Shown here piece after piece: positions 34,533 through 47,365 of a DNA stretch of 64,000 nt. The notes beneath the pieces are model-generated. The model did no database searches. It saw nothing but the letters and a program-made list of their open reading frames with translations, and was not told the origin of the DNA. The DNA comes from Cryptomeria japonica (taxonomy: Eukaryota > Streptophyta > Pinopsida > Cupressales > Cupressaceae). Both the position numbers and the translations under genes were made by a program. Location of the stretch: the NCBI RefSeq assembly GCF_030272615.1, contig NC_081406.1:113741783-113805782 (forward strand), written 5' to 3'. Positions within the stretch are counted from its first letter, which is position 1; every line of letters begins with the position of its first letter.

Positions 34533-36689
34533 GAAAATCTCATTTTTGGCCTCTTAGCATCATCAAATTTTCAATCTCGCAGGTTTCTGGCCAGGTCTGA
34601 TTCAAAATCTCGTATGAGTACCTTTTTAGTATTGTATGAGTTCCTTTGTGTACTCATACAAGCATGTGATAATACTCGTATGAGAATGTGAGAATACTCA
34701 TACGAGCAGGTGAGAATACTCATATGAATTTATGCTTCTATGTTTTCAAAATAGATAACATTTTAAGGTTTTCATGCTTCAATTTGGATATTACTAATGC
34801 TAACCATGGTCTGTTTGTGAATTTTCTAGAAGCCTAATTGGTTTTTGTAGGATGATTGTCGAAGATTACGCTTGTCAAAGCTTCATTTCATCAAAATAAC
34901 ATGACTACTAACATATCTGTTTTGCAGGTTGCCTAAGAGAACTCAACCAAACTTTGTGTCTTCTTTAATTTTTCTAGGCACACTTATTTTACTAATGGTA
35001 AATGAATATCTTGTTTTCTATGTTTGAGAAGCTGTGTAAAAGGCAGGAGAGTATGCTCTTATCCATTTGGACAATCAGAAATCCCAACCCTTGAAGTGCT
35101 TCTATGTTTGAGATTTGATTACCTTTAGCGGGCCTGTCATAGTGGGAAAAAGTAATCACCTTGTGAGAATGACCCAAGTGAGTACAGCTAGACCTAAGAT
35201 TTCCTACTCACTCTAAAAAATAGGCCTCTTGAGATTAAAGTCTCAAAGGATGGGATTATTTGAGTTTTCTCTTTTGATATCTCTCATATTGTACATTTAG
35301 TAGGGTCTCGTGGTCTCAATCACGCTTGCGTGACTACTTCTTATTTCGGTACCTTGTTGGGCTATAGGCCTCAATCGCACTTGTGCAACTACAAGGGGTA
35401 ACTCTCCTAAGACACATGCCATATCGTGCCCCCATTAGCATTTGGATTCGGATAATATGACATTGAGAATCCATTGCATGAGACTCAGCGGTCGTATTTT
35501 GACTAGCTATTGGGTGTGTACCTAAGTTTGCAAGCAAAGGTTTTCTCTCTCAGCCAATTTCCTTAGGATTTAGCGTATTGTTGTTGAGATCGCTTATCAC
35601 ATCATGTGCTTGTTGTGTCTTCATCCCTGAAACACAAAATCAGACATCTAAAAACTGGAAAACAGAAGCAAAACATCAAACTTCATTGATCAAAAATCTG
35701 TCCAAACAAAATTTTTGTCTTTGTTCTTTCCTAAGTCATATGAGTTTTCTAGTTTGTCGTACGAAAAATATAGTTTATTGCCTGGTCCAATGAGAGTTGT
35801 TGTATGAGTCAGTTTAATAGAGGTTTTTGTGTTATCTTTTATCGTCTAGTTCTGTGAGAAATCTCATATGAGTTTATGCATTTGTCATGCGAGATTTCTA
35901 GTGTATCGTATGGGCTTGTCTAAATTATCGTCTAGGGCTGTCTAAACTATCATACAAATTTCTATCTCTATTAGTCCATAGATGTCTTCTTGTATGTCTT
36001 ATTCAGATTTGTCATGTTTGCTTGGTCAATTTACAGTGAGTGTAAACACCTGATATCTGTCATTTTGTGCTTAGATTCTCTTCTTGGTTCACTTGGTCAA
36101 GTTATCATCTATCAAATCGGATTCTAGAAATAGACACCTCAAGATTTTAAAGTAGTCACCTTCAATAAGTTCAAGATCTAAACATCTCAAAGTGCATTAT
36201 CCCCCTCTTTGGTAAATTGATCACTCAAACATAGTTTATCATCACGATCTATCATCCTCTATCATGAAACTACAACATTTGGTCAAGATAACCTTGTCCC
36301 ACATCGCAGGATATATCATTCCTATTGGACTTGGTTTTATCAAAATCATCATCATTGCACTCCAAAACCCAAGATCGAAAAACTTGCAAACTTTTAAATA
36401 CTTGAATCATCTTTTCGTGTCATATCACTCTATCATATCTACATTTACAGTTGATCACTTATCGAAACAACTTTTAGATAATCAAATCCTTGCACAATAT
36501 CCAACACACGTGTATACCCATTTTAACTAGAAGCATAAAGGACATAAGATCGTTGAAACAAAAACAAAAAAAAACTTTTGAAATAGTAGAAGATCATAGC
36601 AACATGTCATACAAAAAAAAAAAAAAGAAGAAGACATAACAAGTCAACATATCAGAGAAATCAAATAAGTCCAAAATCAAAATTCAACT
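34533..36689 (+). other. Element G leader with CTCGTATGAG arrays
   Basis: Array 1 (about 34608-34735) and array 2 (about 35740-35970) repeat CTCGTATGAG/CTCATACGAG-like palindromic phrases every 20-35 bases. They stand where F has its TTAGCGC arrays. Between them, about 35025-35560 is the conserved leader block ('acctttagcgggcctg', 'gacccaagtgag', 'cctactcactct'). No gene is visible. Confidence 0.65.
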
Positions 36690-37763
36690 ATGTCAAAACC
36701 TCACAAGGATTCAAATGCATCTCCAAAGAAAGGTGGCTCTTTTATGCAACTCTTAAAGAGATCTCTAAAGGATTTTGTTGAGGAAGATCAAAATCACACA
36801 CCTATGTCTAGCAATGGCTCATCCCTTCATAAGAAAATTGAATCTCCAAAGGCATCTATTCCTACACCTCTTAAAAACTTGCAAGAACCTTCCATAGCAT
36901 CCTCACCAAACAATACACCCAAAGATGAAGTTCCCCAAGGGATATCCATAATGGCCATCAAACCTATTTTAGAGGATCATATTCAAAGCCCATCTCCTTC
37001 ATATCTAAGCATTGATTCCTTGCAACATCCCCATAATGCTTCCTTGCAAATTGAAGTCCTCATTCATATAACTCTCATTAAACATTTCCTAATAGATGTG
37101 GGAGATGGCTTAAACATTTTCTCATTGAGTCTTGTCTATGCTCTAGGTTATTTAGAAGATGAAGTTGATCCCCAGAAAAAGATCACATTCAAAGCATATG
37201 ATGAAGAAGAGCATTCCTCTAAAGGAGTTGTGATATTACCCATCAGAGTGGGACCTTTGCAGAAAGACACAACATGTCAAGTTCTAGACTTGGACTTACC
37301 ATACAACATACTCTTGGGAAGACCATGGATACATGACATATAGGCTATTCCATCAACATGTCATCAGTGCCTGAAATTTCTATATAATAGGGAGGAAATC
37401 ATGATCTCAACATATTCAAATCCATTGCAGTGTTGTAGTAATCTAAAACCAATTCAAGAGGTCATTGTTCGACATATAAGAGAGGCAGCATCTTCAAGCA
37501 CACAGTCCAAGGAACAATCATTTGCATCAATTTTGTCAATCATGGAAAAAAAAATGCAACTAAGAGATCGAGGGAACGGAAAATATTTGCTATCATGGAA
37601 AAAAAAACAAGAGAAACTTCAAATTGAAAGGGATGAAGCAGATGTAGGTGTCGATGTAGTTCACACATATGTAGGGAAAATGTTAGGAACTAGCCCACTT
37701 GAATCAAAATCACATTTGGCTGAATTGGACTTAATTGAGGATAATCGGGAGCTACTTGCGTAA
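36690..37763 (+). pseudogene. Element G protease region without gag
   Basis: ATG 36690 opens a serine/proline-rich N-terminus of about 110 residues, joined directly to the retropepsin region: SLQHPHNASLQIEV, then HFLIDVGDGLN (H has HILIDGGADLN), KKITFKAYDEEEHSSKG and NILLGRPWIHD (about 37305-37340). The stop at 37341 replaces the next lysine codon. The frame resumes to 37763 with a charged linker. The gag core, zinc knuckle and G-patch present in H are all missing. The active site reads D-V-G-D rather than D-G-G-A. Confidence 0.75.
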
Positions 37764-38466
37764 GGTCATTCTGATGAGAGTACCATTCTAGACATGGAAA
37801 TACATATTGAAAATTCTGACATCTCTATCACGACCCCTAATATCTTCCAAACAATTCAACTTGAGAATCCTTTCCCCTTAATCCATCCTAAACCTATGGA
37901 CTGGGAAAATGAAATACATACTACCACTGATACCTTTCCTAATGACCATGCCATATCCTTATATCTTGATACAATCAAACCCGCAATACCTTTCACTAGG
38001 AATTTTGCCAACGCATCTTCCGATCAAGTGGATGCGAAATCTCCTAGTTGCAAAAGTTAAAATAAAGAAAACAATATCAGGTCTACTACTGAAAACCATT
38101 TATTGGCAACATTGGACCGTGAAAAATTAAAAAGAAAGGATGCATCTAATGGGGAAAACCTCCTCAAGGCACTGAAAGATGGGAGATTTGACACCTTACC
38201 TAAATTCTATCAAGAAAGGTTATCCATTTTGATCAAACCAACAAAGGAAGTTAACATTGGCACAACTGATCTATATCCAACAATCTCTCTATCAAAACAT
38301 GAAGTACATAAATACTTGGAACCCTTCAAAAGATGGAAAACTAATTTTACCTGGTCATATGTAGACATTTCAGGGTTGGATCCAAATCTTATAACACATC
38401 ACTCAAATATCAGTCTAGGAGCAGGCATCAATAATAGAACACAACATGGATTAGGAGCAAGCATAG
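37764..38466 (+). pseudogene. Element G pre-RT segment
   Basis: It encodes the linker before reverse transcriptase: LIHPKPMDWENE, ATLDREKLKRKDASNGENLL and WSYVDISGLDPN, parallel to H 45770-46310. After about 38400 it no longer follows H, and H is inserted at 38467. Confidence 0.75.
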
Positions 38467-39608
38467 TTTATACACATAAAAATGGCTATGAGCAATTAAA
38501 TATATATTATATTTATTTAATAATTATTCTTCTATTAAATAGTTAATTTGAAAAGTTTAATTTATTTAATTAATTTCGTGTCTTTCTATTAATTAATTTA
38601 ATTGAAATATTTTATTAATTAATTCATCTATCCTATTCCTCTAATTAATTAAATATCAAATATTTAATTATCTCTTTCAATCAATTAAATATCTAATATT
38701 TAATGGTTATTCTCCTATCCTATAGTCTCAAAATATTAAATAATCTCTTAAATTATTTAATCCCCCTTATCCAACTCACCTTCCATCTCCACTTCATCTT
38801 CCCTTTGCCAACTCATCAATCATGTGGCTAAGGAAATTAATATTTTTTAAATATGAATTCATCATTTATCTTCAACTTCCAAATTTAATGAAATATTGTG
38901 TACGTACACATATTTCATAACCCCCTTCTATATTCTCTCCAACACCCCTACATCTTAGGAAGGACTTGAGTCCACTTGTCCTCTCATGCCTAAATTTTCT
39001 CCAACCATCCCTAGATTCCCTTAGTCATCAACCCAGTCAAGGTGAGATGAGTGACACTTGTCTTCTCCTTCCTCCTTTCTCTCAACCTTCACCTTTGCTC
39101 ACAACCATCCAAATCTACAAATCTCATCATGACCGTTGATCTAGGCCACATCATCTTATCCTCTCAAAGTCTATAAAATCAAGAGTTTGAGTTGAGAAAG
39201 AGTTAGACTTCAAGTGAGTTTTCAAAGCTAATCATTTGTGAAAACTTATGCATCCATGAGTTTTAATCTTGAAAAAAATAGCATAATCATTTAGCATAAT
39301 CATTTTAGCATAGTCATTTAGCATTGCATATCATAGTATCAGTTAACTATTAGTTATCAGTCCATTCTTCATATGCCATCTTGGAAGCCATCAGTGCTTT
39401 TCTAAGAGCACACCATTTGCAACTAGGAACAGTGGAGTTAGGACATAATGAGACATAAACCATGAAGGTAAAAATAGCATTTTTATTTCATATGTATTTC
39501 ATGTAGTTTCACTGGTTGAGTTTGGATTTCTTGTATCATTTCCATTGGTATTTTATGAAACTAACTTGTTGCAGGTAGTATTGTGAGGATGAAATTCAAG
39601 TCTACACA
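38467..39608 (+). repeat. Element H 5' LTR
   Basis: It begins TTTATACACATAAAAATGG (TG changed to TT relative to the 3' copy) and ends CAAGTCTACACA. The AT-rich first 300 bases are followed by C-rich sequence and 'gtctataaaatcaag', a likely TATA box near 39170. It matches 62845-63988 closely. Confidence 0.95.
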
Positions 39609-39611
39609 TTT

Positions 39612-39630
39612 TGGTGCCCATTGTGGGGCT
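39612..39630 (+). promoter_or_regulatory. Element H primer-binding-like site
   Basis: TGGTGCCCATTGTGGGGCT lies three bases after the LTR. The tRNA is not identified. Confidence 0.65.
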
Positions 39631-39664
39631 CATGGACCTTGCATATACCTTTAAAAATCTCAAA

Positions 39665-39985
39665 AGTAAAATTAACACATTTGTAATGAAAATTCACACA
39701 TGTGTGAATTTTGACAATGCTTTTGTTCAATTGGTTAGCACATTTGCATCATAGGTTAGTGCATTTGCATCCCAGGTTAACGAATATGTCATGTAGGTTA
39801 GTGCTTTTGTCTGAAAATCTGCGCATTTGCATCATTGATTAACACTTTTATCCTCTAGGTTAGCGCATTTGTTAAAGAAGTCATGCGTTTGAGTCCACAG
39901 AGCAGCACTTTTTTAGTGCAGGTTAATGCTTTTGCCCTGAAGATTAGCACTTTTAAGGTGAAAGATAGCACATTTGTTAGAATAA
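39665..39985 (+). repeat. Element H leader array of TTAGCGCATTTG-like motifs
   Basis: A dozen or so degenerate copies (ttagcacatttgcatc, ttagtgcatttgcatc, ttagcgcatttg, ttagcacttttaag and others) occur every 20-25 bases. A reverse-oriented array of the same motif lies at 62090-62365. Confidence 0.75.
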
Positions 39986-41658
39986 CACTTTTGTTTGTAA
40001 CTGACATAATTTTTTTGTAGGTCCGAATGTCCAAGAACTTAAATTTTCAAACTACTAACATTTGTGTGCAGGATTGTGTTTAAAGAAAATTTTATGCATT
40101 TCCTCACCTAGTTAATTAAAAGATCTATTTTGGAAAGTAATATATCATGTCTTGCTCATTTAGTTTAGCTAAGGGGATAAATTGACATTATGCAACTTGC
40201 ATTTTGAGTAACTTCTCTAAAATAGTTGCACGTAGACTTTTAAAAAGGCTAAAATAAACACCATGCTTGTTGGAGCAACATCTCCAAATAGAGGATATAT
40301 CACATTGCTATGGAAAGTTAAAAAAATACTTATATTCCATGTCTCGAAAGTGGAAGGTATATGCTATCCCCTTAATTGAGTGATCAAAAAGCCAAACCCA
40401 CTCTTTTATGCTTTCTTTACTTTCAAACAATTAAATCCTTTAGATGGTCTGCCTACCCAAGCTACCTTGAGGGGGCCAATGAGAGGGGAATGACCTAAAG
40501 TGGAAACGGGCTAATATCGAGTCCTTCCAATGCACTCTAAATAAATTGTGTTTGTGACGAAAGTCCCAAACAACATGTGCTGATAAGTTCATACCGACAC
40601 TATGTTTCCCCATAAACCCTATCAAGTGTAACCTCTATAGGCTGGGAACCTTTTGTATTTATAGAGATGAAAGTGTCACATGTATGGCCACATGACCAGA
40701 AGCCTTTACTAAAAACCACTTGTACTAGTTGCCAAAATCCTTCTAGTTGTTGGCACAAGAGGTCGGACCTCTGAAGCGGCTCACACACATATGGTTCTTA
40801 GTAGAGATATAAAGTTTTCCATTGGGAGTTTTCATGGAAACTGGTGCTTGGCTGCCCCAGAAAAGTGAGTGCCAAGGGTGGAGCCAGTGGTGTCAAGCAT
40901 CTATATATCCACTTTGAATAGTGTAGCCTCAGGGGAAACCCCATGTGAGATTCAACAATTATTGCCTCAGCCTGCAATAAGATTTATACTTGCTTGTGAA
41001 TTTTGTTTATTAAACATTGTGTCTTCTATGTCTGTTACATGTTCCAAATGGTCAAAAAATGAAGAAAATCATTATCTACAAGTGAGCAAAAATCCAACCA
41101 ATTGCTGGAAAAATTGATCAAAAGGATAATACAAAGGCTTTCCAACATTTGAACACCAGATCAAACTAAAGTGTCAAAACATCAGTATCAAAATAATTCT
41201 TGAGTAGATTTATCTCTAAACCATCACGTATTTTCAAACTAGCTCAACAATTGGGTCACTAATCCAGCAGGCTATTCCCAAAAGGTTTCTATAAGCATAA
41301 ACATTCAACAAGTTATTGATTCAAACATCTTAAGTGCAAAAGATCAACATCATTGTCAAGTCTCTCATCAGGATAATCAAATCCTCTATCACAAAGCTTG
41401 ATCAATTTATCCTATGCTCATAATATTGGATATATCTTTCCTATTTTGAATCTAGGTTATATCAAAATCAGAATGGAACCAGCATTGGAATCAAACAAAC
41501 TTGTAAACTGTCAAATGCTTATATGACTTTTAAGTATCACCTTAAGAAAAGAAAACGCAGTTATAAAGCTACTCAGAAAAGAATAAGATTCTTGTATATC
41601 AATCGCAAGATCTTATTAAAACATAGGACATTCCTACACCATTTTCGTCACTACTTAC
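39986..41658 (+). other. Element H untranslated leader
   Basis: 40310-40870 is the block shared with F and G ('gaaagtggaagg.atatgct', 'ggggaatgacctaaagtgg'). I see no supported ORF. The rest, 40870-41658, has nothing recognisable. Confidence 0.6.
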
Positions 41659-43140
41659 ATGGCTGCGGTACAGAGTTTGATGGAGAAATTTTACAAGGAT
41701 GTGTTTTACAACAAAGAGACACCTTATCACAGTGAACAAAAAATAGTGGTAAAATCAACAAAGCATATCTTCCTAAACCAATAATCACCTATTGACTTTG
41801 TCCTTTGGAAATTTCAAATTGTTTGAAATAATCACATGCTAGTTTGGATTAGAGATCAATACGAACAACTTAGAAAACAACAAATACAAATGGAGGAAGA
41901 AGATAATCCTGTATTCCAAAATTTTGGGTATACCGTTGTTGATGAAGAAGCAGTCAATAATACCATTAGAGACCTTGAGAAAGATTTCAATTTTGATAGG
42001 CTAATGGAAAAATTGTTGGCAAAACAAAAAGAGAAATATCTCTTGATGTTGGAAAAATCTAGAGCTAAATTACCAGAAGACTTTAATATAGAAACCTTGA
42101 AACAAGATGCGGAGCCAAGTGACACCCAAAACATAGATGATCCAAATAACAAAGATGTGAATAAAGAAAGTCATGAAGAGACAAGAAAAGAAAGGGATGA
42201 CACAAGAAAATAGCGTAGTGATAAAAGAACTTACGAAGAAACAAGGAGAAACTATATGGATAATCCGTTGTTAAACCTTACCCAACAAATGTAAACTCTA
42301 CAACAACAGATGCAAGATATGCAAAATGGAACAATCTCCAAGAAGTATCCATTAGAAGATATATGCCCATATCCTTTTGATAAAAAATTGAATATGGTAC
42401 CATTTCCACAACATTGCGAGATCCCTAAATATGACAAATATGATGCAAAATTCGATCCTCAGGATCACATTAGGGAGTTTTGTACTATGAGCATGGAATT
42501 TGCTCATGATGAAACTTACCTTATGCATCTTTTTCCTAGGAGTTTAAATGGACAATCAATGGAGCGGTTTTGAAGATTACCATCCGGAATCAAATCTTTT
42601 GAAGAACTTGTGAATAGATTTATTTCACAATACTCCTACAATATAAGGATTGAGATAACAATGTTGGATTTATGCAATGTTAAACAAAAGAATGGAGAAT
42701 CTTTTATGATCTTCTTATAATGATGGAAATGTATGTTTAATAGGTATCCAAGAGATGTTCTTGATCAAGAAAAAATGGACATATTCATTGATAATCTTAT
42801 CAGTGAAATGAGTTATCGACTAAGAATGCAATGTCCTCCCTCCTTTGCCAAGATGATTGAGAATGGTATGAAAATAGAGAATGCGGTAGTAAAGAAAGGA
42901 GAGATAAAACTTTACAATAATTCCCACAATAACAATAATGACAAGCCCAAGTTCTAGTCAAAGAATAGGAATGCCAACAATGGAGGAAATGATGATAATA
43001 GTGCTACAAAAAAAAAAAAAACCAATTTTTAATCTATCAAGTCAAATCCCAAGAAATAACAATCAAGAAAATAATAAGATTAAGTCTTTCTTCTCCAATC
43101 CTCGAAGGAAATTCACAAACATTGGAGAACCATTGGAATA
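41659..43140 (+). pseudogene. Element H gag
   Basis: ATG 41659 opens MAAVQSLMEKFYKDVF. The open parts continue with a glutamate/lysine-rich helical segment (41836-42213) and the gypsy capsid core (42310-42957): CEIPKYDKYDAKFDPQDHIR, SLNGQSMERF, then SFEELVNRFISQYSYN and LRMQCPPSFAKMIENGM. Several stops (about 42211, 42292, 42571, 42718 and 42955) and a frame change interrupt it. It would form the particle; this copy cannot be translated whole. Confidence 0.85.
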
Positions 43141-43153
43141 AGGTTTAAAAACT

Positions 43154-44550
43154 TTGTTTGCTAACAAATTGATTGTTTTACTAGAATCAAGAAGTTATGA
43201 ACCACCAGTCAAGGCAAATTGGTGGAATGACAATCATTTTTGCAATTATCATTGGAATAAAGGACACCAAACAAATGATTGTCAAAGATTGAAACACCTT
43301 ATCCAAGATCTAACCGATAATGGAACTATCATAGTGGAGAGCCACAAGACAAATGAATCACACCTAGCTTTCAAAACTCCACTTCTAAATTATGACAAAG
43401 GTGAACCATCCCAATTAAAAGACGACAAAGGAAAAGCCAAAGTGAATTACACTTATACATATGATGATGTGGTAAATGTTATCATTTTTAAAGATAATCC
43501 ATCTTCAGAGCCAATCAATGTTATTATGAGAAGCAAAGCAAAGGTTACCTTTCCAGGTATAACAAAAGACCCAACATCCACTTCACAACAATACAATTTA
43601 GTAGAGAAATTACAAAGAATCCTTGCTCAAATATCAATTCTGGAACTTCTTAAAGTTTCACCTATGCATAAGGAAATTTTGGAGAAAGCTACAATGGAAA
43701 CAACAGTTTCAAAAGACTTTGATATAGATCAGTTCCAAAACATGGTAGGACACCTTATAGCTCCTCATTGCTTATCATTTTTTGAAAATAATGATGCATC
43801 CTTACAACATCCTCACAATGCTCCCTTACATGTTGAAGTCACCATTAATAAAACTCGTGTCAAACATATACTCATAGATGGTGGAGCTGACTTAAACATT
43901 TGTGCATTAAGTTTGATAAAAGCTTTGGGATAAATTCAGAAAATGGAGTGGATCCAAAGAAGAAAATAACCATTAAGGCTTATGATGAAGAAGAATGTTC
44001 TTCTAAAGGAACTCTTGTGTTACCAATCAAAATAGGACCTAAGGAAAGGAATAAATTGTGTCAGGTTTTAGATTTGAACCTCTCTTACAATATTCTTCTA
44101 GGAAGGCCATGGATTCACAATATGAAAGTAGTTCCTTCTACATATCATCAATGTGTAAAATTTCCTCATGAAGGACAAGAGATCACTATAATTGTAGATT
44201 CTAGTCAATATTACAATAATTTGAAGCCAACACAAGATACAAGAGTTCCACATAACAGAGAATTAGTATATCCTACCAAAGAAATTCAAGAAAAGTTATG
44301 GGAAACCTTTGAGAAAAAGCTCAAATTAAATGATGAAGGGATGGGAAAATATTCTTTGCATAATTTTCCACTTTCACCTAAGTCATATGGAAAGCCTACA
44401 AATATTCAATCAAAGACATCAGAAAGATCAAAAGATATGTTTAAAGGAACATTCGTTAGAGATGGAACTCTTGAAGAAGAAAATGAAGACAAGGACATTC
44501 TTGGTTGGTTGTACAAGGATGAAGATAAAACTATAGCAATAGAAACATAA
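43154..44550 (+). pseudogene. Element H zinc knuckle and aspartic protease
   Basis: A zinc-binding motif CNYHWNKGHQTNDC (about 43229) has the C-x2-H-type variant seen in Tat gag proteins. A long spacer leads to retropepsin: PHNAPLHVEV, then HILIDGGADLNICALSL (about 43864). A one-base frameshift follows near 43930, and the second half continues in the next frame: KKITIKAYDEEECSSKG, NILLGRPWIHNMK (about 44088). The linker continues to a stop at 44548. The active-site region is intact but the frame is not. Confidence 0.85.
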
Positions 44551-44700
44551 GTTAATATTCCCATAGAACAATATGGCAAAGGTTATGAAATCGTGCAAAA
44601 AATGGGATATAAAGGAAAAGGACCAATTGGTAAAGGACATCAAGGTATTTCATAACCAATTTGTCCCCACTCACAATCTAAAGAATATAAGATAGGACTA
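44551..44700 (+). pseudogene. Element H G-patch domain
   Basis: In the same frame after the stop at 44548 it encodes VQKMGYKGKGPIGKGHQGIS, then a stop where glutamate is expected, then PICPHSQ. The K-M-G-Y-x-G-x-G-x-G-K-x-x-Q-G-I pattern is a standard G-patch, an RNA-binding/helicase-activating module. Position after protease is plausible for this lineage. Confidence 0.75.
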
Positions 44701-45996
44701 GGATATCTAAAGTCAAATAAAAAAAACCATAATTATCAACAATCAAAGTGGAGAAAGAAATCAGTCTCTAAAGAAGAAAATTGGCAAGAAAAACTACATC
44801 AAGCAGTATAAATAGTATCCTATGAACAAAAGAAACAAGAAGAACATGAGAATCAAGACTTGAAGAGATTACCATCAAAGGAAAAGAAGAATATTGTCAA
44901 AAAGTTCAAGAAATACAAGCAAATGCAGAATCTGAACAAGATATTCCTGAAGAGTTAAAAATAGAGATGGCAAAAATTAGGGAACTTTTTGCACCATGTA
45001 ACATCCCTGGATGGTATAGTGGGGTAGTTCTAGACCACGGTTCAGAGACAAATTCAAATGAGTATGAATGGGGTCCAAATATCTTAAATAGTACATCAAG
45101 TAAGGAAAATAATGAAGAACAAATAGCTATTATAGAGGAAGACTTATTTAATACAAAACAAAAGATGGAGTTAGAAAGAAGACAAGTAGAAGTTAGAATT
45201 CAGAGAAAAGAGGCACATGCAAATTAACAAAGGAAAGGGAATGACAAAGACAAAGAATTAATGGCACAAGAAGTACAAACATGGATAGATCAAGCATCTA
45301 GAAATATAAGATTTTCATCAAATGAGGAACAAGATGTATCAAGATGTGGAAGAACCATAGAAGAATTAAGAAATAGTCAAGTAGGATTGACTATTAGTCT
45401 AGAAGAAGTTGAGTTTGAAAGGAGACAAAATCTAGCAAAAGAATCCTCTTTATCATGTACACAAGTATGTCAAATCCAAAATGCAAATGAAGTCTTTGAA
45501 AATAATCAAGAAGGAATTTGCATTATTAAAGATGTGTGTGTTGATATAATCCATTCGTTGAAGGGACAAATGTTAGTTGAAGAACCATTTGAGTGTGAAC
45601 CACAAAATACTAATACTGATTTTGTTAGAAATAATTGGGAGACGCTTGGGAGAGACAATTCTTAAAATCATTCAATCTATGACATTACCTACTCTATGCC
45701 AAATTATGATCACTGCATGTCATGAACTTTGAAGCACCTAATGATGATAGTGATTACGACTTACCCCTTCTTCATCCCAAACTAATTGATTGGGATAATT
45801 TAGAAAACCTTGAATTAGATGTCTTTTCCAACGATCATGACTTATCCATGTATCTTAATGTTATTGAACCCATAACACCTAAGATATCTTCCATTACAAA
45901 TCAAGTAACGTTTCTTGTAGTTAGGAGAATGCCAAACTTTCTAGTTGCAAAATTGAAATAAAACAAGGAAAGAGACCTACTATTGAAAACCATTTC
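44701..45996 (+). pseudogene. Element H linker between protease and RT
   Basis: Charged, helix-prone ORF pieces lie here: 44967-45227 (LFAPCNIPGWYSGVVLDHGS, then a coiled-coil-like EEDLFNTKQKMELERRQVEV), 45261-45665 and 45722-45961 (LPLLHPKLIDWDNLE). The last is shared with G (37880-37910). There is no catalytic motif. It is probably a structural linker of the Pol polyprotein. Confidence 0.6.
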
Positions 45997-47365
45997 ATGG
46001 CAACACTAGATCAATCGAAAGGGAAAATAAAGGACGTATCTGATGGTGAAAACCTCTTTGAGGCACTAGAAGATGGAAATTTTGACATTCTTCCTATATA
46101 TTTTCAGGAGAGATCTGATATCCTGATAGAACCAACAAAAGCAGTAAACATTGGTACATCAAAGGACCCTAAAATACTTCATTATGCTGCCTCATTATCA
46201 GATGAAGAGAGGAAAGAATACATGGAATTCTTTAAGAAAAGACAAATAATTTTTTCTTGGTCCTATGTAGACATGCCAGGACTTAATATAGATCCTATCA
46301 TGTATCATCTTAATGTGGATTTAAAAGAAAAACCAGTTAAGCAAACGCTAAGAAAGATGCATCCACACATTTCTCTTGTAAAAACTGAGCTGAAGAAACT
46401 ATTAGATGTGGGTTTTATAAGATCGGTTGCTTATCTAGAATGGGTTTCAAGTATTGTACTAGTGTCAAAGCTAGATAAAAGCATAAGAGTGTGTACAGAT
46501 TTCAGAGATCTAAATAAAGCATGTCCAAAAGATGATATCCTGTTACCGAACATTGATATAATTGTGTATTTATTAGCAGGACATGAGATGTTTTCATTAA
46601 TGGATGGATTTTTGGGATATAATGAAATAATAATTACACTTTAAGATCAAGAAAAGACAAATTTCACTTGTGCATGTGGAATGTATTGCTGGAATGATAT
46701 GCCATTTGTGCTTAAGAATGTAGGAGTGACTTATCAAAGGGCTATGATGACAATTTTCCATGACATGATGCATACATTTATGGAAGATTATGTAGATGAT
46801 ATACTTGCAAAATCTCATATAAGACAAGAACATTTAAATATCTTAAGCAAGATTTTTGACAAGCTAGAAAAATATCAGTTAAGATTAAATCCAAAGAAAT
46901 GTGCATTTGGAGTAACCTCTGGAAAACTTCTTGGGTACATTATATTAGCTCATGGAATTGAAGTAGATCCTAAAAATGTCAAAGCCATCATGGAGATGGA
47001 GTCACCTAGGAACATAAGTCAATTGCGATCTTTACAAGGAAGATTGCAATCAATTAGGAGATTTGTCTCTTAGTTAGCAGATAGATGTTGTCCATTCACC
47101 CATCTTCTACATAAGAATATTCCATTCAAATGGGATCAAAGATGTGAAGAAGCTTTTATGCAAATCAAAGAATATCTCATGAATCCTCCAGTACTAGTAT
47201 CACCAACCAAAGGGAAAACATTGTTGCTCTATATCTCAACGACAAATGTATCATTAGGAGCTCTCCTAGCTCAACATGATGAAGAAGGAAAAGAAAGAGC
47301 AGTGCATTATATCAGTAGAATGCTTGTTGGCTATGAATTAAATTATTCCTCAATAGAGAAGACAT
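45997..47365 (+). pseudogene. Element H reverse transcriptase and RNase H (first part)
   Basis: It starts ATLDQSKGKIKDVSDGENLF, then the RT domain: KQTLRKMHPHISLVKTELKK, VCTDFRDLNKACPKD (about 46495-46535), FSLMDGFLGYNEI and the active site YVDDILAKS (about 46789). Then LNPKKCAFGVTSGKLLGYI and the connection to RNase H: LLYISTTNVSLGALLAQHDEE and YELNYSSIEKT. Stops at about 46642 and 47071 break it. The metal-binding aspartate usual after LLYI is not present (STTN). C interrupts the frame at 47365. Confidence 0.85.

Larger units (their letters stand above)
33336..38466 (+). mobile_element. Element G: Tat-like Ty3/gypsy element, first part (split by H, runs off window)
   Basis: It has a 5' LTR, primer-like site, long leader and a protease/pre-RT coding remnant, all collinear with H. 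The 3' part should follow H, of which only the last dozen bases of the window could belong to G. Its left end joins the gag of element A; the target duplication (expected ctaag) cannot be checked here. Confidence 0.75.
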
